In this document: positions 8,379 through 17,287 of the stretch, piece after piece | How the letters are laid out: every line of letters begins with the position of its first letter | How positions within the stretch are numbered: the first letter of the stretch is position 1 | Source: Hymenobacter busanensis | Lineage (GTDB): Bacteria > Bacteroidota > Bacteroidia > Cytophagales > Hymenobacteraceae | Assembly (NCBI RefSeq): GCF_008727865.1 | Contig: NZ_VTWU01000003.1 | Span: 1-64,000 of the forward strand | Direction of reading: 5' to 3' | DNA length: 64,000 nucleotides | The notes under the pieces: generated by a model | The model's database searches: none | What the model saw: the letters and a program-made list of their open reading frames with translations, nothing else | What the model was told of the DNA's origin: nothing | Position numbers and translations under genes: made by a program

Positions 8379-9426
8379 GCGCTACGGTCGTTTCGGCAGA
8401 ATCAAGTTTGGGCGACATCACGTTGCGGCCCGATTTCAGGACGCTGGCCACAAAGCTGATGCCGCCCATGAGCACTACCAACAGGGTTTGTGACCCGTGA
8501 ATGACTAGGGCGTAAGCCACGCCGGCTTCTTTGGTGAGGCCGTACACCAGCAGCGTGCGGCTCACCATCAGGTGAAACACGCCGATGCCGCCCTGCACCG
8601 GCGCGGCCATGCCAAATGCCCCAAAGGTGAGCACCGACAAGGCTGCCACGATACCCAAACCAGCTGTGGCTGCGAAGGCAAAGAAGGCCAGGTAATCCAT
8701 CAGGTAGTACACCAGCCACGTGAAAAACGTGTGGAACCAGAACAGCCCCTGCCGCTGCACTTTGCGCAAGCTGAACACGCCCGACAGAATGCCGCGCACG
8801 AACAGCACCGCTTTGTTGAAATATTGGTTGCGGCGCAGGCGCTCCAGGTTGCGAATGCCCAGCACCAGCAGCAGCACGCTCAGCACCACCAGAATGACGG
8901 CTATGCCCAACAGCAGGGAGCCGCGTTGCTCCAAAACGCCCGCTTTATCGGATACGGCGGAGGCCACAAAGTCCCAGAACTTGCCAAACTCCAACACCAG
9001 CACCGCGCCCAGCAGGAGAAACAACACCAGCACGTCGATGATGCGCTCGGTAATGACCGTTCCCAACGACACATTGACCGGTATCCCGCCCATACGCCGC
9101 AGCACCGAGCACCGAATCACCTCACCCATGCGCGGCAGTACCAGGTTGGCCAGGTAGCCCACCATCATGGCATGGTACACATTCCAGTACGAGGTGCGGT
9201 GGTTGGCGGCGTCGAGCTGCATCTTCCAGCGGTAAGCCCGGCTGAAGTAGCCCAGCGCCGACACCAACGCCGTCAGACCAATCCAGAAGTAGTTGGCCTC
9301 GCGCAAGGCTTGTCCGATTTTGCTCAGGTCTTGCCCGCGCACGGCGTACGCCATCAGCAAGCCCGACAACGCCAAGAGCAAGACATATTTGAGGATATCG
9401 ACGAGCTTTTTCACGCGAAACAACAC
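8362..9426 (-). CDS. Lysylphosphatidylglycerol synthase-type transmembrane protein (UPF0104/YbhN-like)
   Basis: 354 residues with about eight hydrophobic helices, e.g. LKYVLLLALSGLLMAYAV, the GYLANLVLPRMGEVIRC region typical of the family, VLFLLLGAVLVLEF, and SVLTFGAFGMAAPVQGGIGVFH near the C-terminus. The family equals the membrane part of MprF and includes YbhN and sugar/lipid flippase-like proteins; no catalytic domain is attached. A role in envelope lipid transport is an inference, supported by overlap with the LPS gene rfaE2. Confidence 0.85.
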   Translation of the reverse strand: MLFRVKKLVDILKYVLLLALSGLLMAYAVRGQDLSKIGQALREANYFWIGLTALVSALGYFSRAYRWKMQLDAANHRTSYWNVYHAMMVGYLANLVLPRMGEVIRCSVLRRMGGIPVNVSLGTVITERIIDVLVLFLLLGAVLVLEFGKFWDFVASAVSDKAGVLEQRGSLLLGIAVILVVLSVLLLVLGIRNLERLRRNQYFNKAVLFVRGILSGVFSLRKVQRQGLFWFHTFFTWLVYYLMDYLAFFAFAATAGLGIVAALSVLTFGAFGMAAPVQGGIGVFHLMVSRTLLVYGLTKEAGVAYALVIHGSQTLLVVLMGGISFVASVLKSGRNVMSPKLDSAETTVAHADER

Positions 9427-9446
9427 AAGGCAGTAGTTGGCAAAGA

Positions 9447-9475
9447 AAAGCCAGCAACCGAACGGTGCTGGCTTT
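9447..9475 (-). terminator. Terminator after panD
   Basis: AAAGCCAGCA / TGCTGGCTTT inverted repeat (9447-9456, 9466-9475) 18 bases beyond the panD stop. A short U-containing stretch follows on the transcript (TTTCTTTG). Confidence 0.75.
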
Positions 9476-9492
9476 CGAGGAATTTGGGGGTG

Positions 9493-9840
9493 TTAGACGA
9501 GCCGGTTGTGCTGATCGGGAAACACCACGGTGGGCTTATGTTCCCGCGCTACGGCAAAGTCAATCAGGGCGTAAGAGAAAATAATGACGATGTCGCCAAC
9601 CGCTACCCGGCGGGCCGCCGGGCCGTTCAGGCAAATCATGCCCGAGCCCCGTTCGCCCTTGATGGTGTAGGTTTCCAGCCGCTCGCCGTTGTTGACGTTG
9701 ACCACCGTCACTTTCTCGTTTTCCACCATGTTGGCAGCGTCGAGCAGGTCTTCGTCGATGGTGATGCTGCCCACGTAGTGCAGCTCGGCTTGGGTAACCT
9801 TGGCGCGATGAATTTTAGACTTAAGAACCTCGATGTGCAT
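9493..9840 (-). CDS. panD: Aspartate 1-decarboxylase (pyruvoyl-dependent)
   Basis: 115 residues, the normal length. It makes beta-alanine from aspartate for pantothenate and CoA. The proenzyme self-cleaves at Gly24-Ser25, visible in YVGSITID, with Ser25 becoming the pyruvoyl group. Other conserved parts: the N-terminal [27 protein letters not shown] and [13 protein letters not shown]. It follows panC on the same strand 69 bases later, but a good promoter (9869-9897) lies in that gap, so it may be expressed both with and without panC. Confidence 0.97.
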   Translation of the reverse strand: MHIEVLKSKIHRAKVTQAELHYVGSITIDEDLLDAANMVENEKVTVVNVNNGERLETYTIKGERGSGMICLNGPAARRVAVGDIVIIFSYALIDFAVAREHKPTVVFPDQHNRLV

Positions 9841-9868
9841 GGAAAAGCAAGGCCGGTAATTGAGCCGC

Positions 9869-9897
9869 CAAAGATAGGCAAAATCACTCCGGCCAAA
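9869..9897 (-). promoter_or_regulatory. Promoter for panD
   Basis: Minus strand: TTTG (9894-9897), 17 bases, TATCTTTG (9869-9876). Both elements match the Bacteroidota consensus. The start of panD is 28 bases downstream. Confidence 0.75.
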
Positions 9898-9909
9898 TCG
9901 GGGCGGCGT

Positions 9910-10749
9910 CTAGCTCGCTGGCACCACCACGTTGTCGATGAGCCGCACGCCACCCAGCCACGCAGCCAAGCAAATAACCACATCGTGCCCTGGCTCTATG
10001 GTTGGTTGCAGCGTACGCGCATCCGCTACTTCCAGATACTCCAGTTCGATTTCTGGAAACTGGTGCAGGAAGGCCGTAGCCTCGGTTTGCGCTACGGCTG
10101 GTCCCGCCACCAAGCGTTGCTTTGCCAGCTGCAACGCCTCGTAAAGCCGCGGTGCCAACGCACGCGCCTCCGCCGACAGGCGCCGATTGCGCGACGACAT
10201 GGCCAGGCCGTCGGTTTCGCGCACGGTGGGCGCCGCCACCAGTTCCAGGTCGAAGCTCAGGTCCTGCACCATTTGCCGCACAATAGCGACTTGCTGCCAA
10301 TCCTTTTGCCCGAAATAAGCCCGGTGCGGTCGGCTCAGGTGAAATAATTTGCTGACGACCGTGGCTACCCCGTTGAAATGCCCCGGTCGGTGGGCGCCTT
10401 CCATTACGCGCTCCAGGGGCCCAAAATCGAACTTAAGCACCGCAGGCTGGGGGTACATCTGCTCGGGTGTGGGGGCAAACAGCGCCGTGCAGCCCGAGGA
10501 GCGCAGCAGTTCGGTATCTGAACCGAGCACCCGGGGATACATTTTGAAGTCTTCGGTGTTGTTGAACTGCGTGGGATTCACAAACACGCTGACAATCACC
10601 ACATCGTTCTGTTGCGCCGCAGCGTGCACCAGTTGCAAATGGCCTTCGTGCAGGGCGCCCATGGTGGGCACAAAGCCGATGCGGCGGCCTTCGCGGCGCC
10701 AGGTTTCGGCGCGGGCTTGCAACGCGGCGGCGGTTTCGAGTATCTCCAT
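9910..10749 (-). CDS. panC: Pantothenate synthetase
   Basis: 279 residues. Condenses pantoate with beta-alanine using ATP. Signatures: PTMGALHEGHL (ATP-binding HxGH), VSVFVNPTQFN, GHFNGVATVVSKLF, YFGQKDWQQ and SSRNRRLS. The ATG at 10749 gives MEILETAAAL, consistent with the family; an in-frame ATG at 10806 lies inside the promoter region and is unlikely. Divergent from the GT5-like gene, sharing a compact symmetric promoter region at 10804-10821. Works directly with panD, the next gene downstream; CoaX at 34.5 kb acts on the product. Confidence 0.96.
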   Translation of the reverse strand: MEILETAAALQARAETWRREGRRIGFVPTMGALHEGHLQLVHAAAQQNDVVIVSVFVNPTQFNNTEDFKMYPRVLGSDTELLRSSGCTALFAPTPEQMYPQPAVLKFDFGPLERVMEGAHRPGHFNGVATVVSKLFHLSRPHRAYFGQKDWQQVAIVRQMVQDLSFDLELVAAPTVRETDGLAMSSRNRRLSAEARALAPRLYEALQLAKQRLVAGPAVAQTEATAFLHQFPEIELEYLEVADARTLQPTIEPGHDVVICLAAWLGGVRLIDNVVVPAS

Positions 10750-10803
10750 GAAAACAAGGGGGCTTTGCCGAGACCCTACGGGCGATATAGTGGATTTATC
10801 GGG

Positions 10804-10821
10804 CAAAATTGTTTAATTTTG
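10804..10821. promoter_or_regulatory. Symmetric divergent promoter, panC and GT5-like gene
   Basis: The 18-bp inverted repeat CAAAATT-GTTT-AATTTTG contains, on the plus strand, a perfect TAATTTTG box (10814-10821) 47 bases before the GT5-like start, and on the minus strand CAATTTTG, one mismatch from TAnnTTTG, 54 bases before panC. The two boxes overlap, so the two promoters may compete. Confidence 0.6.
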
Positions 10822-10868
10822 TGCGTCCCAATGGTGTATCCCTTTCAAAACCTCACGTTTCACCCCGT

Positions 10869-11681
10869 ATGTCGAAGCTAAGAATACTCTATGCTGCCAC
10901 GGAAATCAATCCGTTTTTGCAAACGACCCGGGTAGCGGAGTTCCTGCGGCGCCTGCCGCAAGGTATGCAGGAAATGGGGATGGAAATCCGCATTTTCGTG
11001 CCCCGTTTCGGCATTATCAACGAACGTAAGAACCGCTTGCACGAGGTGGTGCGCCTCTCGGGCATCAACATTGCCGTGGGCGAAGACGAGAAGCCGCTGA
11101 TTATCAAGGTGGCCTCGATTCCGAACGCAAAGTTGCAGGTGTACTTCATCGACAACGAGGACTACTTCCACCGCAAATCGGTACTGCGCGACAAAAACGA
11201 TCAGTTTCACCCCGACAACGACGAGCGCGCCATCTTCTTCTGCAAGGGCGTGCTGGAAACGGTGAAGAAGCTGGGCTGGTCGCCGGACATTGTGCACTGC
11301 AACGACTGGATGACGGGCCTGATGCCGCTGTACCTGAAAACGACCTACAAGAAGGACCCGATTTTCAAGGACGCCAAGAGCATCTTCACGGTCTACAACA
11401 ACGAGTTCGACTACAAATTCGACGGCAACATCATCGAGAAGGCCAAGATGCTCGACATCGACGACTCGATGCTGGCCGCGCTGCAGTCGGCTGACTTCCA
11501 GGGCTTCATCAAAATTGGCATGGAGTACGCCGACTCGGTGGTGCGCTCCGACGAAGATTTCAGCGACAACGTAAACGCTTTGTTCAGCGAGTACGCCAAA
11601 GGTCGCAACATCGGGCAGGTAGCCGACGACGAAAACCTGCTGAATTCTTACTTCACGCTGTATAATGAATTGGCCAACTAG
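10869..11681 (+). CDS. Glycogen/starch synthase-like protein, GT5 N-terminal domain only
   Basis: 270 residues against about 480 for a full GT5 glycogen synthase. It starts KLRILYAATEINPF as the GT5 catalytic domain does and keeps VHCNDWMTGLMPLYLK and SIFTVYNNEF, but the ADP-glucose-binding KTGGL stretch is replaced (FLQTTRVAEFLRRLP) and the whole C-terminal GT-B domain is absent. Bacteroidota commonly carry such short proteins beside panC and DUF4270 genes. I doubt it is a working glycogen synthase; a sugar-binding or regulatory role is possible. ATG at 10869 chosen because the promoter box ends at 10821. Overlaps the next gene by 17 bases. Confidence 0.8.
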   Translation: MSKLRILYAATEINPFLQTTRVAEFLRRLPQGMQEMGMEIRIFVPRFGIINERKNRLHEVVRLSGINIAVGEDEKPLIIKVASIPNAKLQVYFIDNEDYFHRKSVLRDKNDQFHPDNDERAIFFCKGVLETVKKLGWSPDIVHCNDWMTGLMPLYLKTTYKKDPIFKDAKSIFTVYNNEFDYKFDGNIIEKAKMLDIDDSMLAALQSADFQGFIKIGMEYADSVVRSDEDFSDNVNALFSEYAKGRNIGQVADDENLLNSYFTLYNELAN

Positions 11682-13089
11682 GCTATTTGCCTCGCGGACG
11701 TCTGTAGCCCTGCTGCTGACGTCCGCTTTGTTTTCGCTCGGTTCGTGCGAAGACCCTAACGAATTGGGCCTCGACCTGCCCGGCACCACGTCTATCAGCG
11801 CCCAGTACGAAGACCTGCCCGTGGTGGCGTCTACTATTCTGCAGGATTCGCTCCCCACGCTCAAGCGCGACTTGTGGCTGGTGGGCCAACTGCGGGACAA
11901 CAACACCGAAGCGACTACCACGGCCCGCTCGGCCTTGAACTTGGTGGTTAGCGAAGACTCGTTGCCTTCGAAGTTCACCAACGCCCGGTTCGACTCGGTG
12001 GTGATGTATCTCGGCTATAGCCGGGTATGGGGCAGTGCGACCCAGCTGGCGAATTTCGACGTATACAACCTCGCACAACCGCTGAATGACCGGGCGCTTT
12101 ACTACTCCAGCACTCCAATTCAGGTAGCTGGCAGCCCCATTGCCAACAGCGGCCCGGTGAAGCTTAACCGCGTGATTCGCAACAAGGCCAATACCGCCGA
12201 CAGCATTCAGCTGCCGTTGCGTCTGCCGTTGGCGCTGAACAATTCCAACAGCTTCTTTAGCGGGCTGTTTACCAAGCTCAACACCACGGGTTTCGATCAG
12301 GCGGCGCTCAACAGCTATTTCAAGGGGTTTGCGCTGGCCCCGGCCGCATCGATGCAAAACGCCATCATCGGCTTCAACCGCACGGCGGAATCGGAACTGG
12401 TGTTTTATTACACCGCCCCCAACGTGAAGAGCAAGCAGAAGCAGTACCGCTTGTACTTCGGGGATGCCGTAGCTGGTGGCAGCGGCGCTGCCTCGCCGCG
12501 CTACTACACCCAAATCGACTACAACCGCGCCGGTGGCCGGTTGGCTATTTTGGCCAACGACAAGGACTCGGTAACGGCCGACGTAACCGACGGCAATGTG
12601 TACACGCAGAGCGGTACGGGTTTGGCAACCAAGCTGACCATTCCGGGGTTGGCCCAACTGCGCAACCGCGTGGGCCTGATTGTGAACCGCGCCGAATTGA
12701 TAGTACCGGTGAAGGCGGGCACCAATGCCTTGTTTACGTTGCCGAACGCGCTTTTCCTCTACGAGGTGAACCGTAACAACCGCATTCTGCTGCGCACCGT
12801 CAATGCCGAACCGAAAGAGCGCGCTGTGCAGGCCGACGGGCAAAACCCGCGGGGTATCGAAAACGAAGCGGCGCTGCTTTCCGCTGAACCCACAACCGGC
12901 AACCGGCAGTTCAGTACGTCGCTCACCAGCTACGTGCAAGCCTACCTGAACAACCAGCTCGACGGCGAACGGCCGGCAGGCTTCCTGCTCACTCCTTCCC
13001 TGCGCCGGGCCGGTCAACTCTCCCTCGACCGTGCCGTACTCAATGCCTCGGGCATTCGGTTACGTGTATATTACACAACGCCTAAGTAG
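11665..13089 (+). CDS. DUF4270-family lipoprotein
   Basis: 474 residues. Signal peptide with a lipobox-like end (LLTSALFSLGSCEDPNELG), so Cys29 or so is the likely lipidated residue. The body, with EDPNELGLDLPG and repeated beta-rich segments, fits the Bacteroidota-specific DUF4270 family, of unknown function and probably exposed at the outer membrane or periplasm. Its start overlaps the GT5-like gene by 17 bases, so the two are probably co-expressed; glmS follows 88 bases later with its own weak promoter candidate. The conserved neighbourhood hints at a cell-surface sugar role, but nothing in the sequence proves it. Confidence 0.8.
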   Translation: MNWPTRLFASRTSVALLLTSALFSLGSCEDPNELGLDLPGTTSISAQYEDLPVVASTILQDSLPTLKRDLWLVGQLRDNNTEATTTARSALNLVVSEDSLPSKFTNARFDSVVMYLGYSRVWGSATQLANFDVYNLAQPLNDRALYYSSTPIQVAGSPIANSGPVKLNRVIRNKANTADSIQLPLRLPLALNNSNSFFSGLFTKLNTTGFDQAALNSYFKGFALAPAASMQNAIIGFNRTAESELVFYYTAPNVKSKQKQYRLYFGDAVAGGSGAASPRYYTQIDYNRAGGRLAILANDKDSVTADVTDGNVYTQSGTGLATKLTIPGLAQLRNRVGLIVNRAELIVPVKAGTNALFTLPNALFLYEVNRNNRILLRTVNAEPKERAVQADGQNPRGIENEAALLSAEPTTGNRQFSTSLTSYVQAYLNNQLDGERPAGFLLTPSLRRAGQLSLDRAVLNASGIRLRVYYTTPK

Positions 13090-13094
13090 CCGAG

Positions 13095-13125
13095 TTGCGT
13101 AGGCAAAACTTCGGCACGAGCTTTG
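13095..13125 (+). promoter_or_regulatory. Possible glmS promoter
   Basis: TTG (13095-13097), 20 bases, GAGCTTTG (13118-13125), one mismatch from TAnnTTTG. It sits between the DUF4270 stop and glmS, giving a leader of about 45 bases. No glmS ribozyme-like structure was noticed in the short leader. Confidence 0.4.
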
Positions 13126-13177
13126 CGCCCGGCCGCGCCTGTCATTTTCCCAGACCCATCTTTTTCCCTAACGCCGT

Positions 13178-15013
<1,836 letters not shown>

Positions 15014-15035
15014 TTCCGCATTTGCTTTTGCATAG

Positions 15036-15069
15036 AAGAGCCGCTTCGGAAGCATCCGAAGCGGCTCTT
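15036..15069 (+). terminator. Rho-independent terminator of glmS
   Basis: AAGAGCCGCTTCGGA / TCCGAAGCGGCTCTT (15-bp perfect stem, 4-base loop), followed by TTTTTG. Twenty-two bases past the glmS stop. Confidence 0.92.
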
Positions 15070-15113
15070 TTTGTTGCGCACTTGGGCGACGCCGACCTGG
15101 GGCCTAGTTCGGG

Positions 15114-15812
15114 CTACAGGGCAAACGACTCTTCCTGCTGCACCATGCGCTTGAGCAGCGGGCAGATCTTGTACCGCTCGTCGTGGGTGTCCTGCCACAT
15201 GGCTTCCAGCACTTCGTATACCCGCGCTACCCCGATGGCATTAGCCCACTCGAACGGACCTTTGGGGTAGTTGGTGCCCAGCTTCATGCCCAGGTCGATG
15301 TCGCGCACCGAGGCGGTGCCTTCCTGCAAAGTGTAGCAGGCTTCGTTGATAATCATGCAGACCACGCGGGGCGTGATGAGTCCCACACGGTCTTCCACCA
15401 CGCGGAAATCGGTGCCGAGGGCGGCGCAGGTTTCGGCGAGCTTATCGGCATCGGCGGCGTGGAGCAGGCTGGTTTCCAGCAGCGGCCGATTGATGAGCGT
15501 AGGCAGGCCGCAGAAGCCAAATACCGGGTAAACCGGGCGGTTGCGCCCGCCGAAGCGCGAAGCCAACGACTCGGTAGCACCTTCCACAAACACCACGACG
15601 CCTTCTTTCTCTTCGTAGAGCGGGCCGTAGTTGCCGAAATCGAAGACCACGTCCACCGTCGGCAGCACGTCGTCGAGTACCTGCATGGCGGCTTCGGCGT
15701 CGTCGACGAGGCGCGTGTCGGCATCGGGCACGAAAGTGTATTGGTGTTGAGGACCAAATTTCTGGCGCAGTTCCGCGGCTACGTGGTGGCCGTCGAGGAC
15801 GAGTAGGTGCAT
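15114..15812 (-). CDS. 3-hydroxyacyl-CoA dehydrogenase-family protein with reduced N-terminal domain
   Basis: 232 residues. The last ~100 (EDRVGLITPRVVCMIINEA ... VRDIDLGMKLGTNYPKGPFEW) match the helical 3HCDH C-terminal domain. The first ~125 residues would correspond to the NAD-binding Rossmann domain, but no GxGxxG loop is seen (starts MHLLVLDGHHVAAELRQKF), and the length is shorter than typical 3-hydroxybutyryl-CoA dehydrogenases (~285). It may have lost NAD binding or use another cofactor. Divergent from ridA; TACTTTCG (minus strand, about 15835-15842) is a weak promoter candidate, one mismatch from consensus. Confidence 0.75.
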   Translation of the reverse strand: MHLLVLDGHHVAAELRQKFGPQHQYTFVPDADTRLVDDAEAAMQVLDDVLPTVDVVFDFGNYGPLYEEKEGVVVFVEGATESLASRFGGRNRPVYPVFGFCGLPTLINRPLLETSLLHAADADKLAETCAALGTDFRVVEDRVGLITPRVVCMIINEACYTLQEGTASVRDIDLGMKLGTNYPKGPFEWANAIGVARVYEVLEAMWQDTHDERYKICPLLKRMVQQEESFAL

Positions 15813-15883
15813 CGTTTTGGCTAAGTTCAGGCCACGAAAGTAGGGCTTCGGCCCGCATCCTCCGTTTTCTCCCCTCGATTCCG

Positions 15884-16270
15884 ATGACCAACACCATCAT
15901 CCAGACCAGCAACGCCCCGGCCGCCATTGGGCCCTACAGCCAAGCCGTGCAGGCCGGCAGCACCGTGTACGTGTCGGGCCAGATTGCCCTCGACCCGCAA
16001 AGTGGCCAAATCATTGGCGAGGGCGACGTATCGGCCCAAACCCACCAAGTGATGCGCAACCTGCAAACCGTGTTGACGGCGGCCGGCTACGGCCTGCAGG
16101 ACGTGGTGAAGTGCAGCATTTTCGTCAAAGACCTCGGCCATTTCGGCACCATCAACGAGCTGTACGGCTCGTACTTCGGCGCCGGCCCCTACCCCGCCCG
16201 CGAAACCGTGGAGGTGAGCCGCTTGCCGAAGGACGTGCTGGTGGAAATTTCGTGCATCGCGGTAAAATAG
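15884..16270 (+). CDS. ridA: RidA-family reactive imine/enamine deaminase
   Basis: 128 residues, the usual length. Hydrolyses reactive 2-aminoacrylate-type enamines released by PLP enzymes. Signatures: GPYSQAVQAGSTVYVSGQI at the N-terminus, VVKCSIFVKDL, and YPARETVEVSRLPKDVLVEI, whose Arg after PA is the substrate-carboxylate-binding residue of RidA. Cytosolic homotrimer in known members. Divergent from the 3HCDH-like gene. Confidence 0.95.
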   Translation: MTNTIIQTSNAPAAIGPYSQAVQAGSTVYVSGQIALDPQSGQIIGEGDVSAQTHQVMRNLQTVLTAAGYGLQDVVKCSIFVKDLGHFGTINELYGSYFGAGPYPARETVEVSRLPKDVLVEISCIAVK

Positions 16271-16340
16271 CCGGGCACAATATGGTTGAGTAAAAGTCCG
16301 TTTCGAAGGCAGCTTGCGCACCAGCGCGGGCACCGCCAAC

Positions 16341-16535
16341 ATGAAAGAACTCGGACTCGGCTTGCTCCTTATCGGTTTGGTTTCGATGGTACTGCCATTT
16401 GTGCAGGGCCGCGAAACTCATTTCATTTTCCTGACCTGGATTGACCAATGGGGCCCAACGGTGGCGTGGTTGATTCGGGGCGGCATCGCGCTGCTGGGGC
16501 TGGTGCTCTGGCTAAGCTTTAAGAACCGTGACTGA
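16341..16535 (+). CDS. Small two-helix membrane protein
   Basis: 64 residues: MKELGLGLLLIGLVSMVLPF, a short loop (VQGRETHFIFLTWIDQWG), and a second helix (VAWLIRGGIALLGLVLWLSF). No family recognised. Its TGA overlaps the ATG of the next gene (TGATG), a strong sign of translation. I start at the ATG at 16341 because the upstream in-frame ATG adds a polar stretch before the helix. Confidence 0.65.
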   Translation: MKELGLGLLLIGLVSMVLPFVQGRETHFIFLTWIDQWGPTVAWLIRGGIALLGLVLWLSFKNRD

Positions 16536-17152
16536 TGCGTAAATCTGCCGCCCGCAAACCGGCCAAACCGCTGAGCAAGCCCTCCTACTTTCCAGAAGGC
16601 CAAGTGCTGACGCGCACGATGCCGCCGGAGCTGGCCGGGCAGCGCGAATTCGAGGAGTTTCACTTCATCGGCTTCGACTTCAGCCAGACCAGCCTGAGCG
16701 GCTGGCGGTTCACGGACTGTCGGTTCGAGAACTGCAACCTGGCCGGGACCAGCATTGCCAACACGGCTTTTCAGAACGTGGCTTTTGATGGCTGCAAGCT
16801 GCTGGGTCTCCCCTTTCAGGCCTGCCGCGACATGCTCTTTGCCGTGCATTTTGACCACTGCCAGCTTGCCTATGCCTCGTTTCACGGCCGCAGCCTGCCC
16901 AATACCCGCTTTGTGGGCTGCTCCATGCAGGAAGTCGATTTCACCCACGCCGACCTCACGCAGGCGGTCTTTCAGGACTGTCAGCTACGGCGCGCGGTGT
17001 TTCGCCAGTCCAAGCTCAACGGCACCGATTTCAGCACCGCCCAGGAAGTGACGCTCGACCCGGCGCTGAACGAGGTGAAGAACGCCCGCTTTGCGCTCAG
17101 CAGCCTGCCCGGCCTACTCACGCAGTTTGAGCTGGATATCGTGAATAACTAA
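16535..17152 (+). CDS. Pentapeptide-repeat protein
   Basis: 205 residues. After a basic N-terminus (MRKSAARKPAKPLSKPS) come tandem five-residue repeats with a hydrophobic centre (FTDCRFENCNLAGTSIANTAF; VDFTHADLTQAVFQDCQLRRAVF), which fold as a right-handed quadrilateral beta-helix. Resembles Qnr/YjbI-like proteins, but no gyrase-protection function can be inferred; Cys is frequent at the stacking positions. Starts within the stop codon of the small membrane protein, so the two are coupled. Confidence 0.85.
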   Translation: MRKSAARKPAKPLSKPSYFPEGQVLTRTMPPELAGQREFEEFHFIGFDFSQTSLSGWRFTDCRFENCNLAGTSIANTAFQNVAFDGCKLLGLPFQACRDMLFAVHFDHCQLAYASFHGRSLPNTRFVGCSMQEVDFTHADLTQAVFQDCQLRRAVFRQSKLNGTDFSTAQEVTLDPALNEVKNARFALSSLPGLLTQFELDIVNN

Positions 17153-17228
17153 ATGGTCGACCCACTGGCAAATTCTTCCAGTCTAGCTGGACAATCAACC
17201 CTTTAACAATTTAGCCGTTCCCTTCCCG

Positions 17229-17236
17229 TACCTTTG
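17229..17236 (+). promoter_or_regulatory. -7 box for gltX
   Basis: TACCTTTG, a perfect TAnnTTTG match, 51 bases before the gltX ATG. No convincing -33 element at the normal distance. Confidence 0.6.
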
Positions 17237-17287
17237 CGCCGCGTTTTGGCCCCGGCAGTTGGTTGGGGCCGACATTGTCGTTTTCGT

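Noticed and set aside
8572-10347. 591-codon plus-strand frame, rich in His and Gln
   Set aside because: It runs antisense through the UPF0104, panD and panC genes, all of which have recognisable motifs.
13126-13177. glmS ribozyme upstream of glmS
   Set aside because: The leader is too short and shows no ribozyme-like fold; the ribozyme is known mainly from Firmicutes.
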